Shown piece after piece: positions 1 through 5,319 of a stretch of DNA of 5,319 nt. A program made the position numbers and the translations under genes. Source of the stretch: Dehalococcoidia bacterium (GTDB lineage: Bacteria > Chloroflexota > Dehalococcoidia > Dehalococcoidales > UBA5760); the NCBI GenBank assembly GCA_030639215.1, contig DAOWDD010000044.1, positions 1 to 5,319 on the forward strand. Reading direction: 5' to 3'. Under the pieces are notes generated by a model. The model ran no database searches. It saw only the letters and a list, made by a program, of their open reading frames with translations, and was not told the origin of the DNA. The first letter of the stretch is position 1; each line of letters opens with the position of its first letter.

Positions 1-260
1 ACACGCAGCAGGTCTGCGGCCAGCACCACCACGATATCAGGTTCTTCAATTTCAGCCCTTACCCGTATCGGCTTATCACTGTCTATCCTGACAAAGGCCA
101 CCACCGGGGCACCCCTCCTCTCCGCACCAAAGGCGGGAAAGGCCTGGGCATACTTGCCTTCATTTATCGCCGCCTGTGCTAGTAGTTCAGCAGAGGTAAC
201 CGCTCCCTGACCGCCTCGACCGTGCCATCTAATCTCAACAAGTCCCGCCGTATTCGTCAC
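1..260 (-). CDS. 2-oxoacid:ferredoxin oxidoreductase, gamma subunit (5' part, cut by window edge)
   Basis: Gamma (PorC/KorC-type) subunit of a pyruvate or 2-oxoacid:ferredoxin oxidoreductase, a cytoplasmic complex that oxidatively decarboxylates 2-oxoacids to acyl-CoA and reduces ferredoxin. About 86 residues are visible and the rest runs off the left edge. The family signature [15 protein letters not shown] lies near the N-terminus. It is followed by the typical ELLAQAA helix, the [16 protein letters not shown] segment, and a strand-rich stretch ending in [15 protein letters not shown] chose the GTG at 260 because GGGAGG sits 7 nt upstream and the start falls just before the conserved region. 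An in-frame ATG at 284 adds 8 residues, lies 6 nt from the tRNA end and has no good ribosome site. The exact substrate (pyruvate, 2-oxoglutarate or other) cannot be told from this fragment. The gene follows the tRNA-Arg with no gap for a separate terminator and promoter, so it is probably co-transcribed with it. Confidence 0.9.
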   Translation of the reverse strand, partial: MTNTAGLVEIRWHGRGGQGAVTSAELLAQAAINEGKYAQAFPAFGAERRGAPVVAFVRIDSDKPIRVRAEIEEPDIVVVLAADLLR

Positions 261-267
261 CGAAAAG

Positions 268-273
268 CCTCCC
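268..273 (-). promoter_or_regulatory. Shine-Dalgarno site deciding the oxidoreductase gamma start
   Basis: On the minus strand this reads GGGAGG, 7 nt before the GTG at 260. It lies inside the reading frame that would open at the ATG at 284. This supports GTG as the true start and ATG 284 as an in-frame upstream codon. Confidence 0.7.
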
Positions 274-289
274 AAAATTGCCATAGAAA

Positions 290-362
290 CGCCCCTGGAG
301 CGACTCGAACGCTCGCATCCAGCTCCGGAGGCTGGCGCTCTATCCACCTGAGCTACAGGGGC
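290..362 (-). tRNA. tRNA-Arg (anticodon CCG)
   Basis: A complete 73-nt cloverleaf can be folded by hand. The acceptor stem GCCCCTG pairs with CAGGGGC. The D arm is GCTC/GAGC with loop AGGTGGATA. The anticodon stem CCAGC/GCTGG holds the loop CTCCGGA, giving anticodon CCG, which reads the Arg codon CGG. The variable loop has 4 nt (ATGC). The T arm GAGCG/CGCTC carries the loop TTCGAGT. The discriminator base is G and no CCA is encoded (the next bases are TTT), so CCA must be added after transcription. The D-loop and T-loop sequences look bacterial. A promoter-like element lies about 33 nt upstream, and the oxidoreductase gamma gene starts 29 nt downstream. Confidence 0.97.
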
Positions 363-394
363 CCGACTTCATATCCTGGCTAACTTCCAATCAT

Positions 395-423
395 ATCGTA
401 CCAATATTTGGTATCGAGTTCAA
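395..423 (-). promoter_or_regulatory. Putative sigma70-type promoter for the tRNA-Arg / oxidoreductase unit
   Basis: On the minus strand, a -35-like TTGAAC (418-423) is followed after exactly 17 nt by a -10-like TACGAT (395-400). The -10 is preceded by TGG, which matches an extended -10 (TGn). Each hexamer matches consensus at 4 of 6 positions. A start site about 7 nt downstream would leave a leader of about 26 nt before the tRNA 5' end. The element lies in the only sizeable gap between the ATPase operon and the tRNA, where a promoter is expected. An overlapping TATGAT offers a better hexamer but has no -35 at a suitable distance. Confidence 0.5.
399..413. repeat. Perfect inverted repeat overlapping the promoter spacer and -10 edge
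   Basis: TACCAA, spacer TAT, TTGGTA: two perfect 6-bp arms around a 3-nt centre. It fills most of the interval between the putative -35 and -10 and overlaps two bases of the -10. A site of this size and place could be an operator, but it could also be chance in AT-rich DNA. No cognate regulator is visible in the window. Confidence 0.4.
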
Positions 424-456
424 TAACCAAATAAGCCAGCTCGCCTGGCATTTATT
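420..456 (-). terminator. Weak terminator-like hairpin after the ATPase operon
   Basis: On the minus strand, AATAA, a 2-nt bulge (AT), and GCCAG pair across a GCGAG loop with CTGGC and TTATT, giving 10 base pairs. A moderately U-rich stretch (TTATTTGGTTATT) begins at the outer arm. It starts about 33 nt past the stop codon of the last operon gene and just before the putative tRNA promoter, where a terminator is expected. The GC core is only 5 bp and the T-tract is interrupted, so termination may be inefficient. Confidence 0.4.
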
Positions 457-488
457 CCCTACATTAGCATCAATAGAAGGATACAACC

Positions 489-920
489 CTAAAGCTGAGG
501 GGAGAAGATATACTGCGTTGTTGTTTTCAGCCGTTTCCGTACCAGGGCTAACTGCGGTCTATATATCGTAACCCTGCCTTCCCGCACATCCAGCGGCATA
601 TCAAGGACCTTCTGTATCACCTTCTTCTCCACCTCCCCGGGGCATAGTACCGCCATTTCACCTCGACCGGCATTCACTTCGATAAGTATCGGCAGCAGTA
701 GTGCCTTCCGTTCACCACTATCTATTAAACTGTCCAGATATCTCAGTTCCTTCCGCTTAAAGAGGTGAACGCTGCCGTCATTACATAATACGTGAGGGTA
801 CTCCTCATCCCACAAATCGGCAAGCGATTTTTGCTTACCGGGCAGGTGGGCATTCAGTACCCTCAGTTCACCCGTTAAATATTCCCGAAGTATCCTGTCG
901 TAAGGTAACTCGCCACTCAT
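489..920 (-). CDS. DUF61/UPF0216-like protein of unknown function, last gene of the ATPase operon
   Basis: A 143-residue soluble protein with no signal peptide or membrane segment. It resembles, from memory, the DUF61 (UPF0216) family, best known from archaea and without an assigned function. The matching core is residues 18-108: ELRVLNAHLPGKQKSLADL, a central CNDGSVHLFKRKEL stretch, a hydrophobic strand ALLLPILIEV, and the end GEVEKKVIQKVL. A basic tail of about 35 residues follows (VRKRLK near 127-132). The ATG at 920 is 4 nt after the stop of the D-subunit gene. An in-frame TTG at 938 adds six residues, overlaps that gene by 14 nt, and has GAAGGT 5 nt upstream, so it is a real alternative. 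The position implies co-expression with the ATPase, but no function in the enzyme is known. Gene reality is well supported by length and tight packing; the family call is moderately sure. Confidence 0.75.
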   Translation of the reverse strand: MSGELPYDRILREYLTGELRVLNAHLPGKQKSLADLWDEEYPHVLCNDGSVHLFKRKELRYLDSLIDSGERKALLLPILIEVNAGRGEMAVLCPGEVEKKVIQKVLDMPLDVREGRVTIYRPQLALVRKRLKTTTQYIFSPQL

Positions 921-924
921 CTGC

Positions 925-1557
925 CTATTTTCGCTCAAGCAGTACCTTCACCCGTTTTAACCGTGACTTCTCCTCTCTATCCCTCTCTTCAAACTTCATA
1001 TTCAGGTATTTTATCGTCGCCTGTAAGCTGGGGATTATCAAATACTCCAGTGCGTTTACTATCCTCTTCGTCCGGTTTATCTCCATACCCAGCTGCGCCA
1101 TGCTCCTCTGCAGTTCAGCCAGCTCGACGATAGCCTCCAGGCACTTTTCCGACAGCTCAGCGGTGCGGTCCAACCAGGAAGAGGTATCAATCAGACTGTA
1201 GCCCCTGAGTGCCTGTCGGGTCTTCTTCAGCTCAAAAGCGGGGATTTTCACCCCACCTATATTTCTTAAGCCGGCAGCAATCTCCAGGCCGCCCTCGCTG
1301 GCGGTGAACTCCTTCTCCAGAGCAATATAACCGTGATAGCCGGCAGCCAGCGACAGCGCCTTATACATTGCGGAGAAATCATCGAGCAGTCCCCGCTTCA
1401 CCTCTACTGTTTGTCCGGCTATCTGCAGGAATTCCATGACCAGTATTGATACCCTGTCCTTGATGAGCTTCTGGATTCTGGAAGCCAGGGAAAGCCGGCG
1501 TCTTAGCTTGATCAGCTCAATCTTGGTCGGTCTGGTTACTTTAATAAGCTGTGGCAT
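925..1557 (-). CDS. atpD: A/V-type ATPase subunit D (central rotor shaft)
   Basis: Subunit D of the A/V-type ATPase is the long coiled-coil axle inside the A3B3 head, the counterpart of gamma in F-type enzymes. The 210-residue length is normal. The N-terminal helix opens with the family pattern VTRPTKIELIKLRRRLSLA (residues 7-25). A GGVKIPAF segment lies near 101-108. The C-terminal helix carries the signature INRTKRIVNALEYLIIPSL (160-178), followed by a very charged stretch with repeated Glu, Arg and Lys (189-210). Both ends are predicted to pack as an antiparallel coiled coil. The ATG has only a weak ribosome site (AGAGA). The gene follows subunit B after 72 nt that contain a strong hairpin, and it runs into the DUF61-like gene. 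The symbol follows archaeal A-ATPase usage (also ntpD/vatD) and must not be confused with F-type atpD, which is beta. Confidence 0.95.
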   Translation of the reverse strand: MPQLIKVTRPTKIELIKLRRRLSLASRIQKLIKDRVSILVMEFLQIAGQTVEVKRGLLDDFSAMYKALSLAAGYHGYIALEKEFTASEGGLEIAAGLRNIGGVKIPAFELKKTRQALRGYSLIDTSSWLDRTAELSEKCLEAIVELAELQRSMAQLGMEINRTKRIVNALEYLIIPSLQATIKYLNMKFEERDREEKSRLKRVKVLLERK

Positions 1558-1579
1558 TTTTCTATCTCTAGACCTCTCC

Positions 1580-1612
1580 CGGGCAGCCGGGAAGACATTT
1601 CCTGGCTGCCTG
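1580..1612 (-). other. Strong intergenic hairpin between the B and D genes
   Basis: Two 13-nt arms surround a 7-nt loop. In the transcribed (minus) strand 11 of 13 positions pair, with A/C mismatches at 1581/1611 and 1589/1603; the central run is GGCAGCC/GGCTGCC. It starts about 18 nt after the B stop codon. The downstream strand is purine-rich (GGGAGAGG) and not U-rich, so it is not a typical intrinsic terminator. It may be an mRNA stability or processing element that sets D expression apart from A and B. Confidence 0.6.
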
Positions 1613-1629
1613 ATGCTATTCCGCTACCG

Positions 1630-3033
1630 CTAAGCCTCTCTGGCGTACTTGGGAAGATACTTCTTAATCAGCTCCTCGCTAATCAGTTTCAGGTCCTCTT
1701 CAGGCAGGGCTGAGAATAGCGCCCAGCCTATATCCAGGGTGTCCTCCACCCTCCTTTTCGTAACCTCTCCCTGAGAGATAAACTCCTTCTCGAACCGGTC
1801 GGCAACGTTCAGGTATACCCTATCCCTCTCCCCCAGTGCTTCAGCACCAATGATGGTCGATATCTCTCTTAAGTTACACCCTTCAGCATAAGCGGCATAG
1901 AGCTGCATAAAGACGTTATTATGGTCCTCCCTGGTCTTACCAGCCCCGATGCCCTCTTTCATCATCCGTGACAGGGAGAGGAAAACATCAATGGGCGGGT
2001 ATACCCCCTTTCTTTCCAGCTCCCGGGAAAGGACAATCTGCCCCTCCGTGATATAGCCGGTCAGGTCGGGGATAGGGTGCGTGATATCGTCGTCAGGCAT
2101 GGTCAGAATGGGCATTACGGTCACCGACCCTTCCTTGCCCGTAATCCGGCCCGCCCTCTCATACATCGTGGCCAGGTCGGTATACATATACCCCGGATAG
2201 CCCCTCCTTGACGGTATCTCCTCACGCATTGCGGAGAGCTCGCGCAGTGCTTCACAATAGTTGGTGATGTCGGTAAGGATAACCAACACATGCATGCCCT
2301 CCTTCCAGGCCAGGTACTCACCGGCGGTCAGGGCCAACCTCGGGGTTGATATCCGTTCGATAACCGGGTCAGAGGCGGTGTTAATGAAGGCTACCGTTCT
2401 CTCCCGGGCGCCGGTCTGCTCCAGGTTCTGCATAAAAAAGTCGGCATCGTCATAGCTGATGCCAATGGCACCGAAAACAATGGCAAACTGCTCTTCCGTC
2501 TTCTTAACGGAAGCCTGCCTGATTATCTGCGCCACGATTCGGTTGTGGGGCAGCCCGGAGCCGCTGAATATGGGCAGTTTCTGCCCCCTGACCAGAGCGT
2601 TGAGGCCGTCTATCGCTGAGATGCCGGTCTCAATAAATTCGGCGGGAGGCTCACGGCCGGCCGGATTGACCAGTCCGCCGTTAACATCAAGGTAGTCCTC
2701 CGGAATTATCGCCGGCCCACCGTCTATCGGGTCGCCTAAGCCGTTGAATATCCTGCCCAGGATATCCTTGGCTACCGGCAGCTTCAGGGTCTCCCCTTTA
2801 CACCTCACCCGGCTTGCCACCAGGTCCACCTCACTGACGCCGCCAAAGACCTGAATAATGGTCGCTTCTTTGCTGATATCTATCGCCTGACCGCGCCTTA
2901 TCTCACCAGTGGCAAGCCGCACATCAACCATCTCATTAAACTGTACACCCGGGATACTCTCCGCAACCAGCAGCGAACCCTTGGTACGGCTGATAGCCTT
3001 TGTCTCTTTTACATACAGTGAGTCCAGTGTCAT
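1630..3033 (-). CDS. atpB: A/V-type ATPase subunit B (non-catalytic head subunit)
   Basis: Subunit B alternates with subunit A in the A3B3 head and supplies the arginine finger to the catalytic site. The 467 residues match the usual length of about 460. Landmarks in order are the N-terminal barrel (1-75), [18 protein letters not shown] (90-107), the degenerate nucleotide loop SGSGLPHN (157-164) in place of a true Walker [16 protein letters not shown] (251-265), [22 protein letters not shown] (275-296), and [16 protein letters not shown] (346-361) with the presumed arginine finger Arg356, then GKTREDHN (365-372). The usual LPSLSR reads FLSLSR here. The start is the ATG at 3033, which overlaps the A stop as ATGA. 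GGAGGAG lies just upstream and the protein then begins with the family's [10 protein letters not shown] pattern. A GTG at 3081 would add 16 unlikely residues. Symbol by archaeal A-ATPase usage (ntpB/vatB). Confidence 0.97.
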   Translation of the reverse strand: MTLDSLYVKETKAISRTKGSLLVAESIPGVQFNEMVDVRLATGEIRRGQAIDISKEATIIQVFGGVSEVDLVASRVRCKGETLKLPVAKDILGRIFNGLGDPIDGGPAIIPEDYLDVNGGLVNPAGREPPAEFIETGISAIDGLNALVRGQKLPIFSGSGLPHNRIVAQIIRQASVKKTEEQFAIVFGAIGISYDDADFFMQNLEQTGARERTVAFINTASDPVIERISTPRLALTAGEYLAWKEGMHVLVILTDITNYCEALRELSAMREEIPSRRGYPGYMYTDLATMYERAGRITGKEGSVTVMPILTMPDDDITHPIPDLTGYITEGQIVLSRELERKGVYPPIDVFLSLSRMMKEGIGAGKTREDHNNVFMQLYAAYAEGCNLREISTIIGAEALGERDRVYLNVADRFEKEFISQGEVTKRRVEDTLDIGWALFSALPEEDLKLISEELIKKYLPKYAREA

Positions 3034-4784
3034 ACCACTCCTCCTCTCTGGGGGACTAAGCTCGCCTCCATCTCCGACCACAACTCCTTAATCCTCTCTT
3101 TGGCCTCATCATTGGGGATATTCTTCATCCGGGATATCCTGGGGATTATCGGAGAGGTGCGGATTTCAGCAGTACTTATTCCTGAGTCCAGCATCTTCTG
3201 GGCCAGCTCGTAAAACCTGTTTATCGTCTGCAGCATCAACTGCGCCTTGAGCGGGACGCAGTAGGTATCGACTTCGTTGTAGGCGCTCTGCATCAGGAAG
3301 TCTTCCCGTATCATTCTGGTAACCGTCAGTATCAGCTTATCACTCTCCGGCAGTGCCTCGGGACCAACCAGCCGGACAATCTCTTCAAGCTCAGCCTCCT
3401 GCTGAAGAAGCTTCAAGGCGGTAGCCCGGGTAGCCTCCCACTGCGGGCTGATTTCGGACCACCAGTCTTTCACCCCGTCAACATAGAGGCTGTAGCTGGT
3501 CAGCCAGTTTATTGCCGGAAAATGCCTCTTGTTGGCCAGCGTAGTATCCAGGGCAAAGAAGGCGTCCACAATTCTGAGCGTGTTCTGGGTTACCGGTTCA
3601 CTGAAGTCAGCTCCCGGAGGGCTGACCGCCCCGGTCACGGTCACCGAACCGCTCCTCTCCGGGCTGCCCAGACACTCCACCAGCCCGGACCGCTCGTAGA
3701 ACGAAGCGAGCCGCGAGCCCAGATAGGCCGGGAAGCCCTCTTCACCGGGTATCTCCTCAAGCCGTCCGCCGATTTCCCTCATTGCCTCCGCCCACCTCGA
3801 TGTCGAATCGCAGACCAGCAGCACATCATAGCCCATATCCCGGAAGTACTCCGCCATGGTAATGCCGACGAAGATACTTGCTTCACGGGCCACCACCGGC
3901 ATATTGGAGGTATTGGCGATAAATATCTCCTTCTCCAGCAGCAACCTCCCTGTTTTCGGGTCCTTGAGCTTCTTGAAACTGTGCAGCACATCAGCCATCT
4001 CGTTGCCGCGCTCGCCACAGCCGACGTAGATATTTATCTGCGTCTCGGCCCAGCGGGCAAGTTGCTGGAGGGCGACCGTCTTTCCGGTACCAAAGCCGCC
4101 GGGTATCGCCGCCTTACCGCCAAGCGCCAGCGGGAACATGTAGTCGAGAATTCTCATACCGGTAATAAGCAGTTTGGAGGCAGCAAACCTCCGTTTATAC
4201 GGACGGGGCTTTCTCACCGGCCATTTCTGCATCATAATAAGCTCTTTTTCACCGCCGCCATCCTCCTCAAGCAGCGCCACCGCCTCGACAACCGTGTAAT
4301 CACCTTCAGCTATCTTCTTGATGACGCCCTTCATTCCCGCCGGGACCATTATCCTGTGCTCGACAAGATGGGTCTCGGGAACGGTGCCAATCACATCACC
4401 CTCACTGACGGCATCACCGACCTTAACCGTGGGGGTAAAGTGCCACTTCTTATCACGCGGTAGGGCAAACGCCTTGGCGCCGCGCTCGATGAACGGGCTA
4501 TTCTCCAGCAGGACGGTCAGCGATTTCTGCAGCCCGTCGTAGATGGAGCCCAGAAGCCCGGGGCCCAGCTCGGCGGTCAGGATTGTCCCCGTCCCCTTAA
4601 CTTCCTCACCAACCTTGAGCCCCTGGGTATCTTCATGTACCTGGATTATCGCCTTGTCCTCCTCTAGGCCGATGACCTCCCCGATCAGCCTGTCACTGCC
4701 TATCTCAACAACCTCATAGACCTGGGCCCCCTTCATATCCTCGCCGATGACCAGAGGCCCCGAGACGCGCCATATTTTACCCAT
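3030..4784 (-). CDS. atpA: A/V-type ATPase subunit A (catalytic)
   Basis: Catalytic subunit A of the A/V-type rotary ATPase, which binds and hydrolyses or synthesises ATP in the A3B3 head on the cytoplasmic side of the membrane. The 584 residues are of normal length with no intein. Domains are an N-terminal barrel (about 1-75), the bulge domain specific to A subunits (about 110-185), the nucleotide-binding domain, and a C-terminal helical domain (from about 445). Visible motifs are [12 protein letters not shown] (186-197), P-loop GGFGTGKT (229-236, Lys235), [10 protein letters not shown] (253-262) with the presumed catalytic Glu258, and Walker [12 protein letters not shown] (321-331, Asp326). 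Most family members known to me have GPFGSGKT or GPFGAGKT, so Gly230 and Thr233 are variants. The ATG has an excellent ribosome site, GGAGGAGGT, 5 nt away, and the stop overlaps the B start. Symbol by archaeal A-ATPase usage (ntpA/vatA). Confidence 0.98.
   Translation of the reverse strand: MGKIWRVSGPLVIGEDMKGAQVYEVVEIGSDRLIGEVIGLEEDKAIIQVHEDTQGLKVGEEVKGTGTILTAELGPGLLGSIYDGLQKSLTVLLENSPFIERGAKAFALPRDKKWHFTPTVKVGDAVSEGDVIGTVPETHLVEHRIMVPAGMKGVIKKIAEGDYTVVEAVALLEEDGGGEKELIMMQKWPVRKPRPYKRRFAASKLLITGMRILDYMFPLALGGKAAIPGGFGTGKTVALQQLARWAETQINIYVGCGERGNEMADVLHSFKKLKDPKTGRLLLEKEIFIANTSNMPVVAREASIFVGITMAEYFRDMGYDVLLVCDSTSRWAEAMREIGGRLEEIPGEEGFPAYLGSRLASFYERSGLVECLGSPERSGSVTVTGAVSPPGADFSEPVTQNTLRIVDAFFALDTTLANKRHFPAINWLTSYSLYVDGVKDWWSEISPQWEATRATALKLLQQEAELEEIVRLVGPEALPESDKLILTVTRMIREDFLMQSAYNEVDTYCVPLKAQLMLQTINRFYELAQKMLDSGISTAEIRTSPIIPRISRMKNIPNDEAKERIKELWSEMEASLVPQRGGVV
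3038..3044 (-). promoter_or_regulatory. Shine-Dalgarno site for the B subunit
   Basis: GGAGGAG on the minus strand, 4 nt from the ATG at 3033 (6 nt counting from the first GGAGG). It lies inside the last codons of the A gene. Together with the ATGA overlap it fixes the B start and suggests coupled translation of A and B. Confidence 0.8.
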
Positions 4785-4789
4785 ATCTT

Positions 4790-4798
4790 ACCTCCTCC
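4790..4798 (-). promoter_or_regulatory. Strong Shine-Dalgarno site for the A subunit
   Basis: GGAGGAGGT on the minus strand, 5 nt before the ATG at 4784, in the 25-nt gap after the F gene. It is the longest anti-16S match among the gene starts seen in this window. Confidence 0.85.
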
Positions 4799-4809
4799 AT
4801 AAAACACGC

Positions 4810-5160
4810 CTAGATTTCTATATCGAAACCGATAAATTTTCTGACATAAGCCTTGTAGTACTGAGTAACGTCCTCATAGCGGGTGCCGTGTTTTGAGGGG
4901 ACCTCAATGACTACCGGCGGCGAAACCATTTTTTCCTGGACCCGGGCCACCAGGTCCTCAACATGTTTTGCATAGTCTTCCAGTATCACTATTATGCCGA
5001 CACCGGGTTCAGCCAGCTCTTCAGTGATGGCCTTCCTGACCTCTTCGGCGCTGCCCCCGTCCTCTATTACGTGATATCTGCTTACCCCGGCCAGCCTCAG
5101 CCCGTTGACCAGGTCTTCGTCCCCGATTACAGCTATGTCCAGGTGCTTTATGTCTACCAT
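4810..5160 (-). CDS. atpF: A/V-type ATPase subunit F (rotor shaft)
   Basis: Subunit F is a small soluble protein that binds subunit D in the central stalk and turns with it. The 116 residues are slightly above the usual length of about 100. The N-terminal strand and glycine turn IAVIGDEDLVNGLRLAGV (9-26) is the family signature. It is followed by a Rossmann-like alternation of helices and strands, including VGIIVILEDYAKHV (54-67), and then PPVVIEVPSK (81-90). The C-terminal tail (residues 91-116) is helical or flexible, as in other F subunits. The ATG is 2 nt after the C-gene stop with no convincing ribosome site, so translation probably depends on coupling to C. It sits between C and A, the standard order. 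Symbol by archaeal A-ATPase usage (ntpG/vatF elsewhere); it is unrelated to F-type atpF, subunit b. Confidence 0.93.
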   Translation of the reverse strand: MVDIKHLDIAVIGDEDLVNGLRLAGVSRYHVIEDGGSAEEVRKAITEELAEPGVGIIVILEDYAKHVEDLVARVQEKMVSPPVVIEVPSKHGTRYEDVTQYYKAYVRKFIGFDIEI

Positions 5161-5162
5161 TA

Positions 5163-5319
5163 TCAGAACACCAGATACTCTTTTATTTCATCTGCGGATA
5201 TACCATCGAAGGCCGCTTTTAGTATCAGCCTCAGGTTCCTTATTTCCACCTCTTTGATAGTCAAATACCAGGCAATCACCAGAGGACTCATCACCCGTGG
5301 CGACAGTGTCTCTTTGAGC
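5163..5319 (-). CDS. atpC: A/V-type ATPase subunit C, C-terminal end (cut by window edge)
   Basis: Only the last 51 residues and the TGA stop are in the window; the 5' part lies beyond the right edge. Subunit C is the funnel-shaped adaptor that joins the D-F shaft to the membrane c-ring. The visible end contains PLVIAWYLTIKEVEIRNLRL followed by ILKAAFDGISADEIKEYLVF. This matches the family's C-terminal pattern of a Lys-Glu-x-Glu-x-Arg-Asn-hydrophobic-Arg helix, a short glycine-containing loop, and a final helix. The stop is 2 nt before the F start, and C before F is the usual operon order. The frame is open without interruption to the window edge. Symbol by archaeal A-ATPase usage; not F-type atpC (epsilon). 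Confidence 0.9.
   Translation of the reverse strand, partial: LKETLSPRVMSPLVIAWYLTIKEVEIRNLRLILKAAFDGISADEIKEYLVF

Noticed and set aside
261..284. ATG at 284 as the start of the oxidoreductase gamma gene
   Set aside because: It has no convincing ribosome site and only 5 nt to the tRNA 3' end, while the GTG at 260 has GGGAGG at an ideal distance. It is kept as a possible alternative.
290..362. tRNA gene as an integration site for a mobile element
   Set aside because: Both flanks hold ordinary chromosomal genes. No integrase, and no repeat of the tRNA 3' end, is seen in the window.
3034..3081. GTG start giving subunit B a 16-residue N-terminal extension
   Set aside because: The extension overlaps the A gene by 52 nt and does not resemble the family. 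The ATG at 3033 has a strong ribosome site, an ATGA overlap, and the expected N-terminus.
4070..4110. Possible intein at the P-loop of subunit A, a known insertion site in archaeal and yeast homologues
   Set aside because: The reading frame passes straight through the P-loop with normal spacing and the protein is of normal length.
3522..4463. A 313-codon open frame on the plus strand opposite the subunit A gene
   Set aside because: It lies wholly antisense to a clearly coding, conserved gene. Its translation looks low-complexity in character and shows no recognisable family, and it has no neighbouring plus-strand genes. A long antisense frame is expected from the base composition of the sense codons.

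Overview
The window is about 5.3 kb of compact, moderately GC-rich (about half G+C, by eye) DNA. Every gene is on the minus strand, so transcription runs from high to low coordinates. It looks bacterial rather than archaeal. The tRNA has a bacterial-type D loop and T arm, a sigma70-like promoter lies in front of it, and the ATPase genes carry bacterial Shine-Dalgarno sites. An A/V-type rotary ATPase, a 2-oxoacid:ferredoxin oxidoreductase subunit and a protein resembling the mainly archaeal DUF61 family suggest an anaerobe. A lineage such as Chloroflexota (Dehalococcoidia-like) would fit, including the tRNA gene without an encoded CCA, but this is only an inference.

Positions 5319 to 489 are the distal part of an A/V-type ATPase operon in the classical order C (3' end only), F, A, B, D. 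A sixth gene follows, encoding a small DUF61/UPF0216-like protein. Spacing is operon-like: C to F 2 nt, F to A 25 nt, A and B overlapping by ATGA, B to D 72 nt containing a strong hairpin, and D to the DUF61-like gene 4 nt or a 14-nt overlap. A and B form the A3B3 catalytic head. D and F form the central rotor shaft, and C couples the shaft to the membrane ring. The membrane subunits (I/a and K/c) and stator subunits (E, G/H) would lie upstream, outside the window, so the coupling ion (H+ or Na+) and the direction of catalysis cannot be read here.

Positions 488 to 363 hold no gene. They contain a weak terminator-like hairpin for the ATPase operon and then a sigma70-like promoter with an inverted repeat overlapping its spacer and -10.

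Positions 362 to 1 hold a tRNA-Arg(CCG) gene. Directly behind it, with no room for a terminator, is the 5' part of a gene for the gamma subunit of a pyruvate/2-oxoacid:ferredoxin oxidoreductase. The tRNA and oxidoreductase gene therefore probably share a transcript.

The core of the window is conventional. Points worth a second look are the DUF61-like gene in an ATPase operon, the F1-beta-like P-loop (GGFGTGKT) in the A subunit, the pattern of strong ribosome binding sites only on the three-copy subunits, the B-D intergenic hairpin, and the tRNA-mRNA arrangement. I see no wholly new multi-gene system.
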